In this document: piece after piece, positions 1-6,214 of the stretch
How the letters are laid out: every line of letters begins with the position of its first letter
How positions within the stretch are numbered: position 1 is the stretch's first letter
Origin: Desulfobacula sp.
Lineage (GTDB): Bacteria > Desulfobacterota > Desulfobacteria > Desulfobacterales > Desulfobacteraceae
Assembly: GCA_023144585.1 (NCBI GenBank)
Contig: JAGLFI010000052.1
Location: 1-7,626 of the forward strand
Direction: 5' to 3'
Length of the DNA stretch: 7,626 nucleotides
Program-made: the position numbers and the translations under genes
The notes under the pieces: generated by a model
What the model was told of the DNA's origin: nothing
Database searches by the model: none
What the model saw: the letters and a program-made list of their open reading frames with translations, nothing else

Positions 1-1704
1 CTTGGATTTATCCATGTCATGATCAAAGAAGATCTTATCAATATGGAATTCATTGAAAAATGGACCAATTCCCCGTTTCTTGTGAGAACAGACAAGGATT
101 GCATGAGCCTGTTGAAGGAGAGTGATCTGAAAGAAAATGGGTCAGATATTAATTTTGTCGCCCATGATCCTGTTTCAGACAGCTTTGTGGTATGGGACAC
201 TGAAAACCAGATATATAAAAAAACGGATATAGTGCCTTCAATGGAGGGTGAATTTGATATCACGCTTGCCGATGGTTCAAAAGCAAAAGCTAAGACTGTC
301 TGGACTCTGTATAAAAAAAATGCTGAGGAGTATACTTCGGAGAAAGTGTCTGAAATCACATGGGTCCCCGCAGATAAGATCAGAAAGGCTGCCCGGATGT
401 ATGCCAAAAGCAAACCGTCTGCGCTTCACTTGGGGACTGCCCATTGATACCATCCCGTCAACGGTTCCAACATCCCAGGCCATCAACCATCTCTGGTGCC
501 TCACCGGCAATCTTGACAACCCCGGCGGCAATGCCATTGCCCGGTGCCTATGATGTTGTAACCTATCCCTATCACTCGGGCGGCAGCATTTTAAGCCTTC
601 CCCCTGATGTGATTGAAAAACGCATCGGCATGCATGACTATGGTGCGATTAAAGATTTCAGGGCATGGGCACAGCCGGAGAAAGTTCTGGAACAGATTTT
701 TTCAGGCGACCCCTATGAAATTAAAGGTATGTGGATACAGACAGCCAATCCCATTGCCTGCACCGGCATGGAACCCAAAAAATGGCGGGATGCCATTAAA
801 AAGCTTAATTTGACTGTTTGCGTGGATCTTTTCATGACACCAACTGCCATGCTCTGTGATGTAATCCTACCGGCGGCCACCTTTCTTGAAAAAGACTCGT
901 TAAAAGCCTGGTGGGTGCCGTTGCAGGCAATTAAAAAAGTGGTTGAGGTGGAAGACTGCAAATCAGATATTGAGATCAATCTTGAGTTTTGCAAGCGGTT
1001 CATGAAAGACTTTCCCTATGACAACGTTCATGAACTGTTTGATACTCTTTTATAATCCGCCGGCATGACCTTATAAAGATCTTTGTGACAAGACCTGGAT
1101 GATCCCTTCTGCTGGCCATCCCAGTAAGCCCTATTTCAGATATGAAAAAGGCCTGCTCAGAGAAAACAAGCGGCCGGGATTCAGGACACCATCGGGGAAA
1201 ATCGAACTATATTCCTCCTGGCTTGAAAAATGGGAGCTTGATCCCCTGTCCTATCATGAAGAACCGCCCTACAGCCCGGTCAGCACACCGGATCTGTTTA
1301 AGGAATATCCGCTTATTCTCAGTACCGGACGAAGAATGGGGCCTTTTTTTCACTCGGAACACCGGCAGATCCCATGGCTTCGTGAACAACAAAGAGATCC
1401 GGTCTTGGAAATTCATCCGGATACAGCCAGAAAGTATGGCATTGCCCACGGAGAAAAAGTCTGTGTGGAAAACTGGCTGGGAAAAATCACGGTAAAAGCC
1501 CTTGTCACCCCGGTTATTCATCCGGATATTGTCATGGCTGAACATGGATGGTGGTTTCCGGAGAAACAAGGCAAAGAACCTGAATTGTTCGGTGTCTGGG
1601 ATGTCAATGTCAACCAGCTTATCCCCATGTCCCATGAAGGAAAAGCAGGATTGGACGCTCCCATAAAAACGATGCTGTGCAAAGTATATAAGGCGAAAGG
1701 ATAA
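1..1704 (+). pseudogene. Molybdopterin-dependent oxidoreductase large subunit (DMSO reductase superfamily), 3' part, frame-disrupted
   Basis: The reading frame is already open at base 1 (LGFIHVMIKEDLINMEFIEKW), so the N-terminal Fe-S and first cofactor domains lie upstream of the window. The remaining parts fit this superfamily: a Mo-bis-PGD domain with AINHLWCLTGNLDNPGG, GMWIQTANPIA and CDVILPAATFLEKD, then the C-terminal dinucleotide-binding domain from about 1300 (YPLILSTGRR, FFHSEHRQIPWLRE, VLEIHPDTARKYGI, HGWWFPEK). The C-terminal motifs resemble the acetylene-hydratase-like / BisC-like branch; the substrate cannot be told. Homology continues through all three frames. Frame 1 passes to frame 2 at an extra C in 440-442, to frame 3 near 545 (one extra base or two missing), and back to frame 1 at an extra T at 1071-1072. 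A TAA also interrupts frame 3 at 1053-1055. The coding sense is otherwise well preserved, so decay looks recent. Assembly error is the alternative, although the next 5.9 kb show no frame breaks. The remnant ends 5 bases before the Fe-S subunit gene, its likely operon partner. Confidence 0.85.
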
Positions 1705-1709
1705 AAGAA

Positions 1710-2042
1710 ATGTCAGAATATGGAATGCTCATCGATTATGAATATTGTACCGGATGTAAAACGTGTGAAGTGGCCTGTAAACAGGAATACACACGCCCTG
1801 CCGGGAAAGTGGGTGGTGTTGAAGTTCTGGAATTCATTCACACACTTCCCAATGACAAATTGTTGATTACCAATATCCCCATTACCAGGGTCTGTGTCTT
1901 TTGTGCCGGTCGTGTTAAGCAGGGGCTTGCACCTGCCTGCGTAAAACACTGCATGGCAGATTGCCTGACATTTGGCAAAATCAAAGAGTTACAAAAAATA
2001 ATCCCGAAAAAAAGAAAAGCCATGCTCTGGACTAAAGGATAA
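1710..2042 (+). CDS. Small 4Fe-4S dicluster ferredoxin-type electron-transfer subunit of a molybdopterin oxidoreductase
   Basis: A 110-residue protein with two sets of four cysteines. The first is C13-x2-C16-x2-C19-x3-C23 in YCTGCKTCEVACKQE. The second is C62-x2-C65-x11-C77-x3-C81 in CVFC...PACVKHC, with an extra C85. This pattern is typical of small subunits that pass electrons to or from DMSO-reductase-superfamily enzymes through two [4Fe-4S] clusters. The opening (MSEYGMLIDYEYCTGC) and the length match stand-alone versions of this subunit, so it appears complete. There is no signal peptide or membrane segment, suggesting a soluble protein; export with a Tat-carrying partner cannot be excluded because the partner's N-terminus is outside the window. 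The ATG lies 5 bases after the large-subunit stop, with a purine-rich AAAGGA at 1696-1701 as ribosome site, so translation is probably coupled. All cluster ligands are intact although the catalytic subunit is broken. Confidence 0.88.
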   Translation: MSEYGMLIDYEYCTGCKTCEVACKQEYTRPAGKVGGVEVLEFIHTLPNDKLLITNIPITRVCVFCAGRVKQGLAPACVKHCMADCLTFGKIKELQKIIPKKRKAMLWTKG

Positions 2043-2055
2043 TAATAATTATTAT
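2040..2055. repeat. 16-bp perfect AT-only palindrome at the stop codon of the Fe-S subunit
   Basis: AATAATAATTATTATT-type self-complementary sequence overlapping the TAA of the preceding gene (the frame reads TAATAATAATTATTAT from 2040). It has no GC pairs, so as an RNA hairpin it would be weak and is not a convincing terminator. It abuts the TTGCA...TGCAA element at 2055-2068 and may be part of an AT-rich regulatory region before the activator gene. Confidence 0.45.
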
Positions 2056-2068
2056 TGCAATAGTGCAA
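2055..2068. promoter_or_regulatory. Inverted repeat TTGCA-N4-TGCAA upstream of the sigma-54 activator gene
   Basis: TTGCAATAGTGCAA contains TTGCA and TGCAA arms separated by four bases, 18 bases before the proposed start codon of the activator at 2086. A closely related TTGCA-N5-TGCAA element occurs after the same gene at 3486-3500. Two such sites flanking a regulator gene suggest an operator for that regulator, here possibly autoregulatory. The spacer differs by one base between the two copies and the arms are short, so chance cannot be excluded. Confidence 0.4.
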
Positions 2069-2085
2069 CCATTTGGTTTAACATA

Positions 2086-3465
2086 TTGATAAATTTCAGA
2101 TATCATTATGGGGTTAAAAAAATAAAGTATAAAAAAATACTCAGCCCGCTTACCGAGGATACCACCAAAATTATTCTTGAAAGCATATCAGATGGTGTTT
2201 TTACAATAGATCACAATTGGGAAATCACCTCTTTTAACCGGGCAGCAGAAGAGATAACCGGCATCTCACGTAAAGATGCCATTGGCCGGCATTGCTGGGA
2301 AGTCTTTCGTTCCAATATGTGTGAACAAGACTGTGCACTCAAAAGAACCATGGAAGAAGGTAGGCCTTTTATCAACTCGTCCGGATATATTATTAACAGG
2401 GAAAAGAAAAAAATACCCATTACAGCATCCACTTCTCTTTTGATTGATAAAAACGCTGATGTTATCGGTGGAATTGAAACCTTCAGGGATCACTCTCTTG
2501 TCGAGCAGCTCCGAAAAGAGCTCTCTACAAAATTCAAAGTGGAAGATATTATCAGCAACAGCGATGCCATGAAGAATATCTTTAATATCCTGCCCCAGGT
2601 ATCAGACAGTGATTCTTCGGTTCTGCTAGAAGGAGATACAGGCACGGGAAAAGAATTGTTTGCACGGGCCATCCATAACATGAGCCACAGAAAAGACAAA
2701 CCGTTTATCGCCATAAACTGCGGGGCACTTCCTGACACGCTTCTGGAATCCGAACTGTTTGGATACAAAAAGGGTGCGTTTACCAATGCCATGAAGGACA
2801 AACCCGGCCAATTTGCCCTTGCCGACGGCGGCACCATCTTTCTTGATGAAATCGGAGATACAAGCCCGGCTTTTCAGGTTAGCCTTCTTCGGGTTCTTCA
2901 GGAGCATGAGTTCACTCCCCTTGGTGCCCTGGCCCAGGAGAAAACCAACATACGCATTATTGCAGCAACCAACAAAAGACTTTCCGACCTTGTCTCCCAA
3001 AACCGATTCAGGCAGGATCTCTACTACAGAATTAATGTTATTCGGCTTTCCCTGCCGCCGCTAAGACACAGAATGGAAGATATCCCCCTTCTTGTAGAAC
3101 GGTTTATCCAGAAATTAAATCTCCGCCAGGAAAAATTCATCCAGGGTATTGACAAAAAAGTTCTTCAGGCATTTATGTCCCATGAGTTTCCAGGCAATAT
3201 CCGGGAGCTTGAAAATATCATTGAACATGCCTTTGTCCTCTGTTCCGAGGGCTATATAAAACTGAATCACTTGCCCGAATTTTTATCCCTGCCATCCAGT
3301 ATTAATGGGAAGAAAGATAGTGACCCTGTTAAATCAGCCCAGATCAAACTCATTATTGATGCCCTGGCACGCAATAATTATAACCGCAGTGCTGCTGCTA
3401 AAGATCTGGGTATCCATAAAAGCACTCTTTTCAGAAGGATTAAAAAATTGGGGATGGCATTATAA
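2086..3465 (+). CDS. Sigma-54-dependent transcriptional activator, PAS-AAA+-Fis type (bacterial enhancer-binding protein)
   Basis: 459 residues. A PAS domain spans about 28-140 (ESISDGVFTIDHNWEITSFN; C70, C79 and C83 in the CWEVFRSNMCEQDC stretch). The AAA+ sigma-54 interaction domain spans about 155-385: Walker A GDTGTGKE 183-190, L1 loop GAFTNA 230-235 (canonical GAFTGA), Walker B GGTIFLDEIGD 248-258, and likely arginine fingers R309 and R315. A Fis-type helix-turn-helix spans about 433-456 (NRSAAAKDLGIHKSTLFRRIKKLG). Such proteins bind upstream enhancers and use ATP to remodel sigma-54 RNA polymerase. There is no receiver domain, so control is probably by ligand or redox sensing in PAS rather than phosphorylation. 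TTG at 2086 is the only usual start codon before the PAS domain in this frame, and it lacks a clear Shine-Dalgarno, so the exact N-terminus is uncertain. Likely targets are the NifX-type gene downstream, which has a sigma-54 promoter, and perhaps the oxidoreductase operon. Confidence 0.93.
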   Translation: MINFRYHYGVKKIKYKKILSPLTEDTTKIILESISDGVFTIDHNWEITSFNRAAEEITGISRKDAIGRHCWEVFRSNMCEQDCALKRTMEEGRPFINSSGYIINREKKKIPITASTSLLIDKNADVIGGIETFRDHSLVEQLRKELSTKFKVEDIISNSDAMKNIFNILPQVSDSDSSVLLEGDTGTGKELFARAIHNMSHRKDKPFIAINCGALPDTLLESELFGYKKGAFTNAMKDKPGQFALADGGTIFLDEIGDTSPAFQVSLLRVLQEHEFTPLGALAQEKTNIRIIAATNKRLSDLVSQNRFRQDLYYRINVIRLSLPPLRHRMEDIPLLVERFIQKLNLRQEKFIQGIDKKVLQAFMSHEFPGNIRELENIIEHAFVLCSEGYIKLNHLPEFLSLPSSINGKKDSDPVKSAQIKLIIDALARNNYNRSAAAKDLGIHKSTLFRRIKKLGMAL

Positions 3466-3485
3466 AACCCTCTCCTTTTTTAAAA

Positions 3486-3523
3486 TTGCAACGTTTGCAA
3501 TGGAAATCGTCTTACTTTTGCAA
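3486..3523. promoter_or_regulatory. TTGCAA hexamer array, candidate enhancer (UAS) for the sigma-54 activator
   Basis: Three copies of the self-complementary hexamer TTGCAA lie at 3486-3491, 3495-3500 and 3518-3523. The first two form TTGCA-N5-TGCAA, resembling the element before the activator gene at 2055-2068. The array is 99 to 136 bases upstream of the GG of the predicted -24 element, roughly -125 to -160 from the inferred transcription start, which is the usual distance for an enhancer-binding protein. Binding by the neighbouring activator is an inference from motif duplication and position. Confidence 0.45.
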
Positions 3524-3532
3524 CCTTTTTCA

Positions 3533-3545
3533 TTATCCCGGATAA
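3533..3545. repeat. 13-bp palindrome TTATCC-C-GGATAA
   Basis: Perfect 6-bp arms around a single central C, lying between the TTGCAA array and the -24/-12 promoter. A hairpin with a one-base loop is sterically poor, so a protein-binding site is likelier than an RNA structure. No regulator can be assigned. Confidence 0.35.
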
Positions 3546-3621
3546 GCCATTCGGGTTCCTTTTCAACTTAACTGATTAATATTTAAAGATATCTGATAAA
3601 TTCAACTGAATCTTTCCTTCA

Positions 3622-3637
3622 GGCACATGCTTTGCAA
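3622..3637 (+). promoter_or_regulatory. Sigma-54 (RpoN) -24/-12 promoter for the NifX-type gene
   Basis: AGGCACATGCTTTGCAA starting at 3621 contains the invariant GG (3622-3623) and GC (3634-3635) with exactly ten bases between them. Against the consensus TGGCACR-N4-TTGCW the only mismatch is the first T, which is A here. The inferred start site is about 12 bases after the -12 GC, near 3647, leaving a short leader with a GGAGG ribosome site. A sigma-54 activator is encoded immediately upstream, which supports function. Confidence 0.72.
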
Positions 3638-3660
3638 TTATTAGTAAGGTGAAAATAAAT

Positions 3661-3665
3661 GGAGG
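3661..3665 (+). promoter_or_regulatory. Strong Shine-Dalgarno GGAGG that fixes the TTG start at 3672
   Basis: GGAGG is followed six bases later by TTG (3672-3674), which opens straight into the conserved KIAITVWGNRISPVFD segment. No ATG or GTG gives the family N-terminus, so this ribosome site decides the TTG start. Confidence 0.75.
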
Positions 3666-3671
3666 ATATCA

Positions 3672-4061
3672 TTGAAAATAGCCATAACAGTCTGGGGTAA
3701 CAGGATTTCTCCTGTTTTTGATGCTGCCAGTACACTTTTTGTAGCACACATTGAAAACAGGATGATCATAAAAAAGAGCTATATCTCCTTTAATCCGACA
3801 CTGCCTTTCGATCTTATAAAGCTGCTAAAAAAAATGCAGGTTTCCGTTCTGATATGCGGAGCCATTTCCACAAAACCTGCGGATTTAATAGTTGAAAATG
3901 ATATTAAACTCATCTCTTTTGTTACCGGGAATGCATTAAGGCTTCTGAACAATTTCGCCCGTAAACAGACCATTGAAAAAACATTTATGATGCCGGGATG
4001 CAGTAAACAATATTGCTGGCGGTACAAGTCGAAAAAACTTCCAATACCGGATTCTTTCTAA
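3672..4061 (+). CDS. NifX/NifB-type dinitrogenase iron-molybdenum cofactor domain protein, stand-alone
   Basis: 129 residues beginning MKIAITVWGNRISPVFDAAS, the hallmark of the dinitrogenase Fe-Mo cofactor biosynthesis fold. VLICGAIS with C62 and the C-terminal MMPGC (C109), followed by C114, are also visible. In nif systems such domains bind or carry iron-molybdenum cofactor precursors. Many anaerobes have stand-alone copies whose roles are not settled but are thought to involve metal or Fe-S cargo. No nif genes are visible here; its setting beside a molybdenum-enzyme remnant and a sigma-54 activator suggests a metal-handling or regulatory accessory role (inference). The start is TTG behind GGAGG. 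Expression should depend on the sigma-54 promoter at 3622-3637. The C-terminal tail after MPGC is basic (KQYCWRYKSKK) rather than the Gly-rich tail I expect in many relatives. The gene is apparently monocistronic, since 105 bases separate it from the kinase gene. Confidence 0.85.
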   Translation: MKIAITVWGNRISPVFDAASTLFVAHIENRMIIKKSYISFNPTLPFDLIKLLKKMQVSVLICGAISTKPADLIVENDIKLISFVTGNALRLLNNFARKQTIEKTFMMPGCSKQYCWRYKSKKLPIPDSF

Positions 4062-4166
4062 TCATTGAAAGTCAAATAAATTTTTCTTTACAGCATTGGC
4101 AGCAATTGGTAATCAAAGCTATCTATACTGTTTTTTTAATACTTCTAACTTCACCAGGGTAATGCC

Positions 4167-6107
4167 ATGGCTCGAAAACTCACATATAAAGACCAGGAAC
4201 TCAGAATAAAAGATCTGGAGCTCAAAATAAAAAATCTGAAAAAGCAATATCTAAAAACCGAAGAAGCCAGGCAAGACACTAAGGATGCGGCAAGAAACCA
4301 TAAAAGATTCTTAAAATTTCTGCCTTACCCTGTCCTTGTCAGAGATGCAAAGGGGCTGATTACCTATCTAAACCCGGCGTTTACCAGAACCTTTGGTTGG
4401 GCTTTAAAAGAGTTGAAAGGTAAAAAAGGAAAGCAATATGTCCCCAACTCCCTTAAGGATGAACTGACCGACAGGATTAAAGCCCTGCCAAGTCATCAAA
4501 GTGTCCTGCAACTGAGTACCCAAAGACTTACAAAAGATGGCAAAATTTTAGATGTGATGCTCCGGGCCGGTGTGGACAGGGATCAAAATAACAATCCGGA
4601 AGGGATGATAATTGTCCTCAGGGATGTGACCATGGAGAAACGGATTCAACGCAACCGCAGCACCATGAATCGCATCAGCCAGATGCTGCCCCAATACCCG
4701 GATTTAAGAAAGCTTCTCCTTTATGTGAACACTGAAATCAAAGAACTGCTGGGTACCCAGAGTGCCAATGCAATTTTACTGGATGAGACTCAAAAAGAAT
4801 TTTATTTTTTAAGTGCTGCCCACGACGATCCTAATACACAGGCACGCATTGAGAAAGCCCGGTTTTCAATTGATGAACTTCTGTCAGGTCAAATGGTGAA
4901 GACCGGCAAAGCCATAATTGTTAATAATCTTTCCGATGACCAGAACCAGTATAAATCAAGGGACCGGAAAATCGGGTATAAGGTTAAAAATGTACTTTTG
5001 GTTCCCTTAAGGAATAAAGATCGCATTGTTGGCATACTGGCCGCCGATAATAAAAAGACAGGAGATTTTGATGATACTGATCTTGAAATATTGAATAATA
5101 TTGCAGCTACTGTAGCACTTTCAATTGAAAATGCTCGAGTTTCAAGGGAATTGAGAAAAGCCTATGAAGAACTGAAAAGCCTGAACCATGCAAAAGATAA
5201 AATGATCAGCCATTTGTCCCACGAACTGAAAACGCCTGTGGCAATTCTTTTAAGCTCTTTTAAAATCCTTTCAAAAAAATTAACGGATTTTCCTGAAGAA
5301 ACCTGGCGACCGACCATGGAAAGGATTCAAAGAAACCTGGATAGAATTATCGGAATTGAAGGTGAAGTTTATGATATTGTTGAGAACAAGGAAATCTTTC
5401 ATCGTAAAATCTTTTCCCTTATCCTGGAACAATGCCAGGATGAGTTCGAAGCCCTTATTGCAGAAGAGACTGGAGAAAAAGGGGTTATTGCCAAAGTAAG
5501 GCAGAAAATTGAAACTATTTTCAGCACCCGTGATCCTGTTGTTCAAAATATTTTCCTGCAGCAGTTCGTTGAAAAAAGGATTAAAGCCATTGAGCCTGAT
5601 ACCACCCATAGAAATGTTTCCCTGACCACCCGCCTTCATTCTTCTTCCCCGATTCAGATTCCTGCTGAGCCCTTAAGAAAAACTGTGGATGGACTGATCC
5701 GAAATGCCATTGAAAATACACCGGATGGGGGGGAGATAGAGATACGTGTTCATCAAAAAGAAAAAGGTGTGGAATTAGTGATAAAAGATCATGGGATCGG
5801 ACTTACCAAAGAAGCCCAAAAAAGAATTTTTGAAGGTTTTTTCTCCACCCAGGAAACCATGAATTACTCATCCAAACGCCCCTTTGATTTTAATGCAGGA
5901 GGGAAAGGTGCTGATCTTCTGCGAATGAAAATATTTTCTGAAAAATTTAATTTTAAAATCTCAATGACATCAAATCGATGCCGGCGTATTCCCGAAAATA
6001 AGGATGCATGTCCTGGTTCAATACAAGAGTGTGAAAAAAATGCCGGGCCTGCATGTGATGGGTACACAATTGTAACCTGCTTTTTTCCTTTTCTTAAAAA
6101 TATCTGA
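4167..6107 (+). CDS. Soluble PAS-GAF sensor histidine kinase with C-terminal Cys-rich segment
   Basis: 646 residues. A charged helical, probably coiled-coil N-terminus (about 1-47) precedes a PAS domain (about 48-160; YPVLVRDAKGLITYLNPAF through VLRDVTMEKRI). A GAF domain spans about 165-322 (VLLVPLRNKDRIVGILAADN). A linker helix leads to the HisKA box SHLSHELKTP, with phospho-acceptor H352. The HATPase region shows N513/N517 (N box), D541HGIGL (G1), F box IFEGFFSTQ 554-561 and NAGGKGADLL (G2, about 576-585). No transmembrane segment is seen, so it should sense a cytosolic signal. H352 and the N box are about 160 residues apart, longer than usual, because of an extra helical segment near 410-480. 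After G2 a segment with C605, C614, C622, C630 and C638 precedes the last strand, suggesting metal binding or redox sensing. No response regulator gene is adjacent. The ATG follows CAGGGT at 4154-4159; no convincing promoter was found in the 105-base gap upstream. Confidence 0.92.
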   Translation: MARKLTYKDQELRIKDLELKIKNLKKQYLKTEEARQDTKDAARNHKRFLKFLPYPVLVRDAKGLITYLNPAFTRTFGWALKELKGKKGKQYVPNSLKDELTDRIKALPSHQSVLQLSTQRLTKDGKILDVMLRAGVDRDQNNNPEGMIIVLRDVTMEKRIQRNRSTMNRISQMLPQYPDLRKLLLYVNTEIKELLGTQSANAILLDETQKEFYFLSAAHDDPNTQARIEKARFSIDELLSGQMVKTGKAIIVNNLSDDQNQYKSRDRKIGYKVKNVLLVPLRNKDRIVGILAADNKKTGDFDDTDLEILNNIAATVALSIENARVSRELRKAYEELKSLNHAKDKMISHLSHELKTPVAILLSSFKILSKKLTDFPEETWRPTMERIQRNLDRIIGIEGEVYDIVENKEIFHRKIFSLILEQCQDEFEALIAEETGEKGVIAKVRQKIETIFSTRDPVVQNIFLQQFVEKRIKAIEPDTTHRNVSLTTRLHSSSPIQIPAEPLRKTVDGLIRNAIENTPDGGEIEIRVHQKEKGVELVIKDHGIGLTKEAQKRIFEGFFSTQETMNYSSKRPFDFNAGGKGADLLRMKIFSEKFNFKISMTSNRCRRIPENKDACPGSIQECEKNAGPACDGYTIVTCFFPFLKNI

Positions 6108-6202
6108 ATCTTTATCACCATATCGCCATGCTTTCGATAAAAACAACTTGCTTTTTGGTCAGTATTATAGGAAATATTATGCTTTAGAAAAATTATAAAT
6201 AC

Positions 6203-6207
6203 AGGAA
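6203..6207 (+). promoter_or_regulatory. Ribosome binding site of guaA
   Basis: AGGAA lies seven bases before the ATG at 6215. The 107-base gap upstream is AT-rich. A weak sigma-70-like pair (TTGGTC 6155-6160, 17-base spacer, TATGCT 6178-6183) is the best candidate promoter but matches the consensus poorly. No hairpin terminator for the kinase gene is evident. Confidence 0.55.
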
Positions 6208-6214
6208 ATTTTTT

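Noticed and set aside
445..447. TGA that could encode selenocysteine in a molybdoenzyme
   Set aside because: The homologous sequence continues in another frame right before this TGA (ATT GAT ACC), so it is a frameshift product. In the known Sec-containing relatives the Sec site is in the N-terminal half, which is outside the window.
430..560. Programmed ribosomal frameshifting
   Set aside because: No slippery heptamer with a downstream structure was seen at the junctions, and a gene needing three shifts plus stop readthrough is not plausible as programmed recoding.
444..1055. Separate 203-residue protein starting at ATG 444
   Set aside because: Its first 34 or so residues are out-of-frame sequence; the rest is the middle of the broken oxidoreductase, so it is a fragment and not an independent gene.
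1099..1704. Independent 201-residue molybdopterin-binding protein
   Set aside because: Homology extends upstream of ATG 1099 in the same frame (YKDLCDKTW) and joins the preceding fragment at 1071, so it is the C-terminus of the same broken gene.
2108..2110. ATG as the start of the activator
   Set aside because: It is in another frame and meets a stop after five codons.
3466..3485. Rho-independent terminator after the activator gene
   Set aside because: A T-run is present, but there is no GC-rich hairpin in front of it.
3564..3577. IHF site between enhancer and sigma-54 promoter (CAA...CTGATT)
   Set aside because: The gap between the two half-elements is five bases where the consensus needs four; it is only a near match in AT-rich DNA.
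4087..4129. Sigma-70 promoter for the kinase (TTTACA, TTGGCA, TATACT)
   Set aside because: None of the -35-like and -10-like pairs has acceptable 16-18 base spacing together with good matches.
5280..5639. Minus-strand open frames opposite the kinase, activator and guaA
   Set aside because: They lack recognisable domains and lie entirely within strongly supported + strand genes; they are shadows.
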